A model generated the notes under the pieces. It was not told the DNA's origin and made no database searches. It saw nothing but the letters and a program-made list of their open reading frames with translations. DNA of 64,000 bases from Syntrophomonas sp. (GTDB lineage Bacteria > Bacillota > Syntrophomonadia > Syntrophomonadales > Syntrophomonadaceae): positions 94,067-158,066 of the forward strand of contig JAENZE010000010.1 of the NCBI GenBank assembly GCA_016841425.1, given 5' to 3'. Position 1 is the stretch's first letter. Every line of letters begins with the position of its first letter. Positions 24,117-32,949 of this stretch are shown here, piece by piece. The position numbers were made by a program, and so were the translations under genes.

Positions 24117-25691
24117 ATGTTAAAAACTACTGCCCGCGTTATCCTGTGTTCACTGCTGATACTGAGCTTGTCTGTTTGCAGTCCGGTGCTGGCCGCTCCA
24201 GATTCAGTACTGGATGAAGTGCAGGCCCTGGTGGAGAATTTTTATGTTGATCCAGTAGATGTGGACCTTTTAAACACCAATTCTCCCCAGAATCTGATGG
24301 CGAAGCTGGGAGATCCCTTTAGTGTTTATTTAACGGCAGCCGAGTTTGAAGAGTTTATGGGGTCCATTGAGGGGCAGTATGCTGGAATCGGGGTATATTT
24401 AAATGGTCAGATGCTCCCGGAAGGTATCGAGATAAGCGGAATAATCGGAGGATCACCGGCCGAAAAGGCAGGTCTTAAGGCCGGGGATGTGATTGTCGGA
24501 ATAGATCAGAAAATTATAGGCGGGCTAGATTTAGATGCCGTCTGCGGGATGCTCCTGGGACCCGCTGGAACTCGGGTGCAGATTGAGGTTAAGACGGGTC
24601 AGGCCAATAAGAATATCACCCTGATTCGTCAGATCATAAATATTCCAGTGGTGAATTCCACCCTGCTAGGTTTTAATACGGCTTACATAGACATTGACAG
24701 CTTCAGCGATCAATCCGATCAAGATCTGGCCAATACTATTGCCAGCTGCCGCCAGTCCGGGGCAGATAAATGGATAATTGATCTGCGGGGCAACCCGGGC
24801 GGGTATATAAACGCAGCCATAGAAATGGCAGGATTATTTATCGGACCGGGAATAGTTACGGTTTTGGAGGAAAGAGATACTGTTACCAGTTATTATCCTG
24901 ATCAACCTGAATTACAGATGAGTGATCCAATTATTATACTTATAGACGAAAATAGTGCCAGTGCTTCCGAAATACTGGCCGCAGCCTTAAAGGATCATCG
25001 CAAGGCGATACTGCTCGGTGCCACTACCTACGGAAAAGGAACGGTACAGGAAATATACCCGCTCTCCAATGGGGACTGGCTGAAACTAACCACGGCCCGC
25101 TTCTATTCGCCGCTGGGGATTCCCATCAATGGTGTCGGGGTAGATCCCGACTTGCCCCTGGACAGTAACAATATGATCAAAGCGGCAGAATTATTATTAT
25201 CAGATCCTCCTGATGGCGGGGCTGGCAGTTATGAACTTCTGGCTAATGGACACGGGTTTGTTGTTGACCTGGCCCTGGCCCGCAATTCAGAATACTGGGA
25301 GGTCTGGGGGGACATCACCGGGCAGCTGCAGTATTTGCCTGCCTATAAAGAGCCTGGAGGAGAAAGATACAATATGTTGACTCTATCCCAGGTCCAGGAT
25401 AAGACTGCTCTGTATTATCCCAAGGCCAGGACTATAGGATATGCAGACAATTATAGCTCAAACCGGGATATCGTTTTATACATCTCCCGGGATTCAGCGG
25501 AATGGAATGAAGACAACATTGACATGCGTAATGCGTCCACCGGGGAAGAGGTGGAAGTGGCTGTAGAGGTAAGTGCAGATAAATTTATCAAGATTAAGCC
25601 TGCTGTTGATCTGCTGCCGGGAGAATACTGGGTTATTTTTAGTGATGGACAGCAGGATGAATTTCTGGCCAGAATCGGAATTAATCAATAA
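24117..25691 (+). CDS. Secreted S41 (C-terminal processing-type) peptidase
   Basis: Exported serine protease of 524 residues with a signal peptide (VILCSLLILSLSVCSPVLAA). A PDZ domain follows at about 85-165 (YAGIGVYLNG, SPAEKAGLKAGDVIVGID). The S41 core contains IDLRGNPGGYINAA, the catalytic S282 in ENSASASEILAAAL and the general base K307 in TTYGKGTVQ. After the core, about 170 further residues form a region of unknown function that is absent from the shorter CtpA at the end of the window. GCAGAGGAG precedes the ATG. It sits inside an efflux cluster; a role in processing envelope components is possible but unproven. Confidence 0.88.
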   Translation: MLKTTARVILCSLLILSLSVCSPVLAAPDSVLDEVQALVENFYVDPVDVDLLNTNSPQNLMAKLGDPFSVYLTAAEFEEFMGSIEGQYAGIGVYLNGQMLPEGIEISGIIGGSPAEKAGLKAGDVIVGIDQKIIGGLDLDAVCGMLLGPAGTRVQIEVKTGQANKNITLIRQIINIPVVNSTLLGFNTAYIDIDSFSDQSDQDLANTIASCRQSGADKWIIDLRGNPGGYINAAIEMAGLFIGPGIVTVLEERDTVTSYYPDQPELQMSDPIIILIDENSASASEILAAALKDHRKAILLGATTYGKGTVQEIYPLSNGDWLKLTTARFYSPLGIPINGVGVDPDLPLDSNNMIKAAELLLSDPPDGGAGSYELLANGHGFVVDLALARNSEYWEVWGDITGQLQYLPAYKEPGGERYNMLTLSQVQDKTALYYPKARTIGYADNYSSNRDIVLYISRDSAEWNEDNIDMRNASTGEEVEVAVEVSADKFIKIKPAVDLLPGEYWVIFSDGQQDEFLARIGINQ

Positions 25692-25891
25692 TTCGCCGAG
25701 TGAGCAGCTTATTTCAGCAAGAGCGAGCTGCGAATAAATTCACAGCTACAAGAGAAGATGAACGCTGGTACGGGTTATCATACAGCACTATTGCCTGAGA
25801 TGCGCTAGGAAAGCGGAAGCCGCACTGTTAATACGGAAAAAAGTACGGGCGATACTGTGAAATATTTACATTCTGGCGTTTAACAATACTG

Positions 25892-25944
25892 TTGACTGCT
25901 TGGAAGCGCTGAAGATATAATTTGAGTAGACTGACCAGCCGGTC
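25892..25944 (+). promoter_or_regulatory. Efflux operon promoter with candidate TetR operator downstream
   Basis: TTGACT (25892-25897) and TATAAT (25916-25921) are 18 bases apart. GACC-AGCC-GGTC (25933-25944) lies around the expected start of transcription, where a bound repressor would block initiation or early elongation. It matches the operator before the TolC-like gene in 11 of 12 positions. The rest of the 25692-25979 spacer shows no gene. Confidence 0.75.
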
Positions 25945-25979
25945 GGGAATTATAAGAAGTTGAATTGGGAGGGTACAAA

Positions 25980-27113
25980 GTGAACAAGGATAATAGAGTA
26001 ATCAGCCTGATATTGCTGATAGTGCTGATCTGCACACTTTTGCTAGGCGGATGCGGTAACACCGAGGAGAAAGTTGCGGAGTCGGAGCTGACCGTAAAGG
26101 TTGCGGCCGCAAAAATTCAGTACATAGCTAAAACTTCCCAATATTCGGGTGTAGTTAGAGGAATCAACGAAGTAAATGTTATGGCCAAAGCACCTGCCCG
26201 GGTTTCAGCCATAAATGTTAAGCCAGGTGATTATGTAACACAGGGCAAGGTTCTCTTAACTCTTGACAGCAGCGACTATGAAGCATCCATCAGACAGGCT
26301 GAAGCGGCAGTGGCCATGGCCGAAGCCGGTAAGAGGGCCAATGATGCACAAAAAGCTACCGCCCTGGCTAATTATGAAAGGACCTTGAAACTGCACGAGG
26401 GCGGTGCAGTTTCAGACAGCCAGCTGGAAGCTGCTAAAGCTCAGTATGATGCGCTCAATTCTGGCAGTGCCGAAGCAGGAGTTGAGCAGGCCAGGGCCGC
26501 TCTGCAGCAAGCCCAGAACAGTGTAGGCAATTGTACTATAACCGCACCTATCAACGGTGTAGTAGGAACCATAGCGCTTTCTCTGGGAGAAACGGCCAGC
26601 CTGCAGTCGCCAGCCGCTGTCATCAGCGATACCTCCCGCCTGGAAATAGAAGTCCAGGTGAGTGAATCAGAGATTGCTTATGTTAAGGAAGGCAGCGAAG
26701 TTAAAGTGACGGTCAGTGCAGTCAGGCCAGAACCGTTCAATGGATCAGTTGAGAGTGTATCTGTTGCGGCTGATCCCAGCAGCAGGAATTATAAAGTAAA
26801 AATCACCATGGATAATCCTGATAACTTGATCAAGTCAGGCATGTTTGCCCAGTTAGCATTGGCTACTGTTTCTGAAGCAGATGCGCTGTGTGTACCCCGC
26901 AATGCCGTTATTCCTAAAGGCAGTAAATCAGTGGTCTACATTGTTGATGAAGACAGCCGGGCTCGCCTGGTGGAGGTAGAAACAGGGATCGAAAACAGCA
27001 GCTATATTCAGGTGGTAAAAGGCCTGAAAGAAGGCCAGCAGGTAATAGAAAAAGGCAATACTCTGGTGAATGACGGAAGCAAGGTCAGGGTGGTCACCGG
27101 GGGTGAAAAATAG
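25980..27113 (+). CDS. RND efflux periplasmic-adaptor-type lipoprotein (HlyD/AcrA family)
   Basis: Membrane fusion protein of 377 residues that couples an RND pump to an exit duct or to the envelope. I start at GTG 25980 behind GGGAGGG. A lipobox, LLLGGC, gives a lipidated cysteine at 25. Then come the first half of the lipoyl domain (PARVSAINVKPGDYVTQGKVLLTLD), a helical hairpin (about 85-155), the second lipoyl half (ITAPINGVVGTIALSLGE), the beta-barrel and the membrane-proximal domain. The stop codon overlaps the GTG of the pump by one base. Confidence 0.92.
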   Translation: MNKDNRVISLILLIVLICTLLLGGCGNTEEKVAESELTVKVAAAKIQYIAKTSQYSGVVRGINEVNVMAKAPARVSAINVKPGDYVTQGKVLLTLDSSDYEASIRQAEAAVAMAEAGKRANDAQKATALANYERTLKLHEGGAVSDSQLEAAKAQYDALNSGSAEAGVEQARAALQQAQNSVGNCTITAPINGVVGTIALSLGETASLQSPAAVISDTSRLEIEVQVSESEIAYVKEGSEVKVTVSAVRPEPFNGSVESVSVAADPSSRNYKVKITMDNPDNLIKSGMFAQLALATVSEADALCVPRNAVIPKGSKSVVYIVDEDSRARLVEVETGIENSSYIQVVKGLKEGQQVIEKGNTLVNDGSKVRVVTGGEK

Positions 27114-30100
27114 TGAAAATAGTTAATTTCTCCACCCGGAGACCGGTAAGTGTTATTGTTATAGTCGCGGTTATATTAATACTAGGATTCTTCTCTTTCT
27201 CGCGCACCTCGGTTGACCTGCTGCCAGAGATGAACTTTCCTATGGCTGCGGTTATCACCAGTTATTCTGGAGCCGGACCGGAAGAAGTAGAATCACAGAT
27301 TACTAAAACCATGGAAGGGTCCTTAAATAGTCTCAGCGGCATCACTGAGATCCAATCAACTTCCAGTGAAGGAAGTTCCGTAGTACTGGTCATGTTCGAC
27401 TGGGGCACCAATATGGACAGCGCCATGCTGGATATCCGGGAAAACATATCTTTTATAGAGAGTTTCCTGCCTTCCGGAGCGGGTAAACCGATGGTGGTGA
27501 AGATGGACCCCAATATGATGCCTATAATGCAGATCGGGGTAAGCGGTGGTGAAAATCTGGAACAACTCCAGGATATCGCCGAGGATATTATTGAACCCCG
27601 GCTTTCCCGCATACCAGAAATAGCATCCGTATATATTACCGGAGGTAATGTTCGGCAGGTCAGTGTCGAAGTAGATCCAGTAAAATTGGAAAACTATAAA
27701 CTATCCCTGGCCCAGGTGGTATCAGTTCTGCAGGCGGAGAATTTCAATATGTCCGGAGGGCAGTATGAACAGGGCCAGCGCAAGTATTATGTTCGCAACC
27801 TGCAGCAGTTTGAGTCAATTGCCGACATAGAGGATGTACGCATCCTGACCGGCACCGGCCAGGCCATACGGCTGGCTGATATTGCGGTAATTAAAGACGG
27901 GTACGAAGAAACTACCCAGTATACCAGGGTCAATGGAGAACCGGCAGTAGGTATTCACTGTATGAAGCAGACCGGGGCCAATACCGTATCAGCTTCCAAA
28001 CAGGTTTTAGCCGAGTTGGATAAAATACAAACGGAACTGGGTTTGGATCTGGAAATCAGCGTAGTTATGGATCAGGCCGAATATATCAAGCAGTCCATTC
28101 AAAATACCGAGAAGATGATATTGGAAGGAGCTCTGCTGGCCATTTTGGTCATCTTCCTCTTCCTGCGCAACTGGCGCAGTACTTTTATTATCTTTATTTC
28201 TATACCGGTTTCTATAATTACCACCTTTATTTTAATGTATTTCAGCAACAGTACGGTTAATTTGATTACTATGGGGGGATTGGCTTTAGGGGTCGGCAGG
28301 ATCGTGGATGACTCCATAGTAGTATTCGAAAACATATATCGTCACCGACAATTAGGAGAACCACGTATGCAGGCGGCCCAGAAAGGGGCTTCGGAAGTTG
28401 GGGGAGCGGTAATTGCTGCTACGCTGACTATTATCGCGGTCTTTGCTCCTATTGCGTACGTACAGGGCTTGACTGCCATATTGTTCCGGCCCCTGGCCAT
28501 AGTTATATGCTGCTCGATCGTAGCTTCGCTGTTTGTCTCCCTAACCATTATACCGCTCCTGGCTTCGCGTATGCTCACCGATGAAACCATGGAGAAATTA
28601 AGTGCCCTTAACATCGGTGAAGGGAAAAAACTTACCGACCGCTTCAGCCGTTGGATTGACGGACTCAGTGAGAGATACAGCAAATTGCTGCAGGCATCAT
28701 TGAAGCGGCGCCGTCGGGTGGTGGTATTAGTTACATTAATGTTGTTTGCCTCCCTGGCCATGATACCTCTGGTGGGGGCCGAATTTATGCCAGCTATGGA
28801 TACCGGAGAGATATCTATTAATATTGAGATGGATAAGGGGAGTACGATTTCCAGTACTGATGAGGTGAGCAGGCAGGTGGAAGAACGACTGCATAATGTG
28901 CCGGAGGTGGATTTATTATTTGCCAGCGTAGGTTCTTCATCGGTAATGCTTATGGGTTCAGGGTCCAATACCGATGTATCCACCATGTATGTTAAACTTT
29001 GTCCTCGCAACGAACGCAGTAAAGATGTTAATGAAATGACCGATGATATGCGCCAGATGCTGTCTGATATACCCGGAGCTAAAATTGAGGTAAGCGTGAT
29101 GGATAGCTCAGGCGGAATGATGTCCGGGAGCAGCAGTGCTATAACTATCCAGGTTACCGGTGATGATCTCCAGGTTTTGAAAGACCTTTCAGCGGAGATA
29201 ACAGAAGTGGTCAGGAATGTGCCAGGGACCAGGGAAGTGGTATCTTCCTTAACTGATGGGACGCCGGAACTGCAGATTCATATTGATCGTGATCGAGCCG
29301 CTGCTTATGGCTTGACCCCGATGCAGGTATCCTCGACTATTAACTCAGCCATGCAGGGTACGGTAGCTACTCAGTATCGTGTAGAAGGGGAGGAAGTAGA
29401 TGTTAAAGTTCTATATGCCTCTGATCAAGTACAGGATATAGATTATTTGAAAAACCTGACTATTTACAATACCATGGGGATTAGCGTTAAGCTGTCTCAA
29501 ATTGCTGCATTTACCGTTGAACAGGGACCAATATCCATAAGCCGCCAGGATCAGGTGAGAATAGCCAACATAAGCGGGTCACTTCTGAACCGGGATTTGA
29601 AGAGTGTTATGGATGATATAAAGACCGGGGTAGATAAAATTCAACTGCCAGCCGGATATGAAGTGGAATATGCCGGGCAAAATCAGCAGATGATGGATAC
29701 CTTCGGCGACCTGGCGCTGGCTTTGCTGCTGGCGATTATCCTGGTTTATGCGGTAATGGCAGTACAGTATGAGTCTTTCTTCAGTCCCTTTGTCATAATG
29801 TTTTCAGTGCCTACCGCTATTATCGGGATAATACTATCCCTGCTCTTGACGGGAAGAGCACTTAGTGTACCGGCTTTTATAGGGATGATTATGCTGGTCG
29901 GAGTAGCAGTGTCCAATGCCATAGTATTTGTTGACTATCTTAAGCAGCAGATTGATAAAGGTATGGATCGCGATGAAGCTATCGTAGAAACGGGACGGGT
30001 CAGGCTGCGACCTATACTTATGACTGCCTTCAGCACCATATTGGCCATGGTTCCCCTGGCACTTGGTATGGGCGAAGGAGGAGAATACCAGGCTCCCCTG

Positions 30101-30253
30101 GCTACGGTAGTAATTGGCGGCTTGTTAATTTCTACCCTGATCACCCTGGTACTGGTGCCGGTGGTATATTCGATTTTGGATGATATAGGACGCCGGCGTC
30201 GGCAGAAAAAGGCTGACCGCAAGGCAGTTACGGCTGAGTTAAGTTTGGATTAA
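27113..30253 (+). CDS. RND-family multidrug efflux transporter (AcrB-like)
   Basis: Proton-driven inner membrane pump of 1046 residues, close to the usual length. It has 12 membrane helices in the 1+5, 1+5 pattern and two large exterior loops. The proton-relay aspartates are in GVGRIVDDSIVVFEN. Other signatures: the FSFSRTSVDLLPEMNFP start, VEVDPVKLENYKLSLAQV, and the late-half GVAVSNAIVFVDYLKQ. It starts with GTG coupled to the adaptor stop (TAGTG). A full tripartite-like set in a Firmicute lineage is unusual but not unique. Substrates are unknown. Confidence 0.94.
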   Translation: MKIVNFSTRRPVSVIVIVAVILILGFFSFSRTSVDLLPEMNFPMAAVITSYSGAGPEEVESQITKTMEGSLNSLSGITEIQSTSSEGSSVVLVMFDWGTNMDSAMLDIRENISFIESFLPSGAGKPMVVKMDPNMMPIMQIGVSGGENLEQLQDIAEDIIEPRLSRIPEIASVYITGGNVRQVSVEVDPVKLENYKLSLAQVVSVLQAENFNMSGGQYEQGQRKYYVRNLQQFESIADIEDVRILTGTGQAIRLADIAVIKDGYEETTQYTRVNGEPAVGIHCMKQTGANTVSASKQVLAELDKIQTELGLDLEISVVMDQAEYIKQSIQNTEKMILEGALLAILVIFLFLRNWRSTFIIFISIPVSIITTFILMYFSNSTVNLITMGGLALGVGRIVDDSIVVFENIYRHRQLGEPRMQAAQKGASEVGGAVIAATLTIIAVFAPIAYVQGLTAILFRPLAIVICCSIVASLFVSLTIIPLLASRMLTDETMEKLSALNIGEGKKLTDRFSRWIDGLSERYSKLLQASLKRRRRVVVLVTLMLFASLAMIPLVGAEFMPAMDTGEISINIEMDKGSTISSTDEVSRQVEERLHNVPEVDLLFASVGSSSVMLMGSGSNTDVSTMYVKLCPRNERSKDVNEMTDDMRQMLSDIPGAKIEVSVMDSSGGMMSGSSSAITIQVTGDDLQVLKDLSAEITEVVRNVPGTREVVSSLTDGTPELQIHIDRDRAAAYGLTPMQVSSTINSAMQGTVATQYRVEGEEVDVKVLYASDQVQDIDYLKNLTIYNTMGISVKLSQIAAFTVEQGPISISRQDQVRIANISGSLLNRDLKSVMDDIKTGVDKIQLPAGYEVEYAGQNQQMMDTFGDLALALLLAIILVYAVMAVQYESFFSPFVIMFSVPTAIIGIILSLLLTGRALSVPAFIGMIMLVGVAVSNAIVFVDYLKQQIDKGMDRDEAIVETGRVRLRPILMTAFSTILAMVPLALGMGEGGEYQAPLATVVIGGLLISTLITLVLVPVVYSILDDIGRRRRQKKADRKAVTAELSLD

Positions 30254-30300
30254 AAGCAAGTGAAAACAGATAGTATTTACCTGGCAGTTGCCAGGGCATC

Positions 30301-30323
30301 CGGGCAGACCTTGAGTCTGCCCG
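30301..30323 (+). terminator. Hairpin after the RND gene
   Basis: CGGGCAGAC and GTCTGCCCG pair perfectly across CTTGA. No T-run follows, so termination is probably partial and the TetR gene may be co-transcribed. Confidence 0.5.
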
Positions 30324-30393
30324 CGCTTGGTCAGGGATGAGTTTAGCACCTGCAGTATCGGTCCAGATGATTTTAGGTTCAGGGGGGTTATGG

Positions 30394-30984
30394 ATGAAGG
30401 ATATTATTGAGAAGACCGAGAACAAGAGGGAACGCATTTTGCTTGCCGCAGTAGAGGTTTTTACCTGCCGGGGTTATAATAGTGCCAGGATGGAAGAGAT
30501 AGCAGAAACAGCGGGGATTGGCAAAGGTACTCTATATGAATACTTTGACAGCAAAGTGCAGTTATTTAATGAAATGATCATCAGGTCCTGGGAAGAATAC
30601 ACCAACTCACTTACCGCTGATTCAATTCACGAGCTCACCTTTGAAGAAACTATAAGGGAGATAGTAAAGGGACATTTTACCTTCAGCAAAGAGAACAAGA
30701 AATTAGCTCGGATATTGTTCTGGGATACGGAAATAATGGATGAAGAATTAAAAGAATGGATGTACGGACGCAGGAAAGAGCAGGAGAAACTTATTAAACA
30801 ATTAGTGGATAAAGCAGTGGCCGCAGGAGAGATAAAACCGGTAGATAACAAGCTGGTATTTATTATACTGGCAGGATTGATAGGATCTATCTGGGCTATT
30901 AACATCCTGGAAAACTGGGAAATAAACCCGGAAGAACTGGCCGGACAGCTCACCGACGCTGTTATGAACGGCATCCGAAGATGA
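30394..30984 (+). CDS. TetR/AcrR-family transcriptional regulator of the efflux cluster
   Basis: Repressor of 196 residues. I start at ATG 30394 behind AGGGGGG because the upstream 19 codons lack family similarity. The DNA-binding domain is RILLAAVEVFTCRGYNSARM plus the recognition helix GIGKGTLYEYFDSK. The C-terminal ligand domain is of the TetR_C type. It most likely represses the two promoters with GACCNNNNGGTC sites at 22.8 and 25.9 kb and releases them on binding a pump substrate. No such site is seen directly before its own gene. Confidence 0.9.
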   Translation: MKDIIEKTENKRERILLAAVEVFTCRGYNSARMEEIAETAGIGKGTLYEYFDSKVQLFNEMIIRSWEEYTNSLTADSIHELTFEETIREIVKGHFTFSKENKKLARILFWDTEIMDEELKEWMYGRRKEQEKLIKQLVDKAVAAGEIKPVDNKLVFIILAGLIGSIWAINILENWEINPEELAGQLTDAVMNGIRR

Positions 30985-30988
30985 TCAC

Positions 30989-31031
30989 GGGGACGGTGAC
31001 AATTTAAAACCGTCCCCATTGTCATCTTTTT
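30989..31031. repeat. REP-like element with interleaved palindromes
   Basis: GGGGACGG (30989-30996) pairs with CCGTCCCC (31010-31017) and TGACAAT (30997-31003) with ATTGTCA (31018-31024). The two stems interleave, and CTTTTTA follows, so it can also end the tetR transcript. The core matches the GGGGACG repeats elsewhere in the window. Confidence 0.7.
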
Positions 31032-31136
31032 ATCGGGGTTGGGGGAGACGGTTGACCTAAATATTTTGACTTCAGCTTGGGAATATATTACTATGATGCT
31101 AAATACCTAATTAAACAATCTTCTTAAGGAGTGGCT

Positions 31137-31544
31137 ATGGATAATACTTTGCTGGAAAAAGCCCGGGAATTGATTAATGCTAACTACATTTCTACTACCC
31201 TCAGCACGGTGGATAGGGAATATAATGTAAATATTGCAGTGATCACTGTCCTGGAGATGATTGACGAAAATACCATAATCTGTGCTCGCTTCGGAGCCGA
31301 TAAGACTTATGCTAATTTAAAGGAAACCGGTAAAGGTGTATTCCTGGTCTTGCTGACTGCAGACAACAAAACCAAAGATGGAGTCCGGGTATATGTGGAA
31401 CTGCAAGATGACCAGCAGGAAGGATACTATTTTGAACGGATAAAGGATCGTCTTAAGAATACTGCTTATGGTTCCTTTCCGTTAAAGAACTGCCTGGTTT
31501 TTAAGGTTGTTGATATATTGCCGGTTTCTATGCTGAAAAAGTAG
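31137..31544 (+). CDS. Pyridoxamine 5'-phosphate oxidase-like FMN-binding protein
   Basis: Small split-barrel protein of 135 residues. I prefer ATG 31137, six bases after AAGGAG, over the GTG that overlaps that site. Family features are TTLSTVDREYNVNIAVITVLEM, IICARFGADKTYANLKETGKGVFLVL and the later short strands. Such proteins bind flavin or related cofactors and have mostly unknown reactions. It stands alone, 33 bases before the epimerase gene. Confidence 0.8.
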   Translation: MDNTLLEKARELINANYISTTLSTVDREYNVNIAVITVLEMIDENTIICARFGADKTYANLKETGKGVFLVLLTADNKTKDGVRVYVELQDDQQEGYYFERIKDRLKNTAYGSFPLKNCLVFKVVDILPVSMLKK

Positions 31545-31577
31545 GCCCAGGAGAAATCTATTGGGAGGAATTAAGTA

Positions 31578-32708
31578 GTGTATTTGGGGAAAGTATTAGT
31601 TGTTTTTGGGACCAGGCCGGAAGCGATAAAAATGGCTCCGGTAATCAAAGAATTAAAGCAAGTAAAGGATATTGACACGGTGGTGTTGGTAACAGCTCAG
31701 CATCGGGAGATGTTGGATCAGGTCTTACAGCTCTTTAAGATAGAACCAGATTATGACCTGGATTTGATGAGGGAAAAGCAGGATTTGCACAGTATAACTT
31801 CCGGGGTGTTAAACGGGGTCAGGGAAGTGTTAGAAAAGGAGAAGCCAGACCTGGTAGTAGTTCATGGTGATACTACCACAACTTTTGCGGCTTCTCTAGC
31901 TGCTTTTTATCAGAGAATACCGGTAGCTCATGTGGAGGCAGGACTGCGTACCTACAACAGGTATTCACCTTTTCCGGAAGAGATAAACCGCTCCCTCACC
32001 GCCCGGCTGGCAGATTTGCATTTTGCCCCCACCGATATTAATCGGGAAAACCTGCTGCGGGAGTCTATTGGAGATTTGAGGATATGGGTGACTGGCAATA
32101 CCGTCATAGATGCGTTAATGCAGACAGTAAGCTCCAACTTCAAGTTTGGGCCTGAATTATCCAGAGTAGATTTTAACCGCCGCCTGTTATTGGTAACCAC
32201 TCACCGTCGGGAAAACTGGGGCACCCGTATGCAGCAAATTTACCAGGCCTTAATAGATTTGCTGGATGATTTTAAAGATATTGAATTGATATTTCCAGTT
32301 CATAAGAATCCGGTAGTGCGAGAGGTGGCAGAAGCTATGCTGGGGGGCCGGGAACGTATCCATCTAATAGAACCACTTGATTATGAGCCCTTTGCTAATC
32401 TCATGAACAGATCCTACCTGATCCTAACTGATTCTGGTGGCTTGCAGGAGGAGGCACCCTCGCTGGGTAAACCGGTATTGGTCTTACGGGATAATACCGA
32501 ACGGCCGGAAGCGGTAAAGGCAGGGACGGTTAAACTGGTAGGAACTAACCGGGATCGAGTTTACAGCGAAGCCAGAAACTTACTCTCTAATGAGATGGAA
32601 TATCATAAAATGGCTCGCTCCATTAATCCATATGGGGATGGAAAAGCATCCGGCAGAATTACGAGAGTAATCGTAGATTTCCTTTATGCCCGGATTGGCG
32701 CTCAGTAG
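31578..32708 (+). CDS. wecB: UDP-N-acetylglucosamine 2-epimerase (non-hydrolysing)
   Basis: Interconverts UDP-GlcNAc and UDP-ManNAc for cell-wall or surface polymer synthesis, 376 residues as usual. Motifs: VVFGTRPEAIKMAPVIKEL, VVHGDTTTTFAASLAAFY, HVEAGLRTYNRYSPFPEE, TTHRRENWG and TDSGGLQEEAPSLGKPVLVLR with the NTERPE end. GTG start behind GGGAGGAATTAA. The product could feed teichoic-acid-type or secondary wall polymers, such as the one SLH domains bind; that link is inference. Confidence 0.95.
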   Translation: MYLGKVLVVFGTRPEAIKMAPVIKELKQVKDIDTVVLVTAQHREMLDQVLQLFKIEPDYDLDLMREKQDLHSITSGVLNGVREVLEKEKPDLVVVHGDTTTTFAASLAAFYQRIPVAHVEAGLRTYNRYSPFPEEINRSLTARLADLHFAPTDINRENLLRESIGDLRIWVTGNTVIDALMQTVSSNFKFGPELSRVDFNRRLLLVTTHRRENWGTRMQQIYQALIDLLDDFKDIELIFPVHKNPVVREVAEAMLGGRERIHLIEPLDYEPFANLMNRSYLILTDSGGLQEEAPSLGKPVLVLRDNTERPEAVKAGTVKLVGTNRDRVYSEARNLLSNEMEYHKMARSINPYGDGKASGRITRVIVDFLYARIGAQ

Positions 32709-32949
32709 ACAAAGTAAGGATGAGTATTCCCCTTCTCAGGAAGAATAGGAGTAAAAAGATAATTTCAGGATTTAGAATAGGGTAGCAATCAAGATAAGAA
32801 CAATTCGGGTTATAATGATCGAAGGATGATAAGCCGCGCCTAATATAGAAGTAAATTGGGATCCTTCAGCAGATGCAGCAGAATAAAGACTAATTAATTT
32901 ATTCAATTTTTCCGCCTGATTTGCCGACAATCCATTAAGGAGGATTTAG

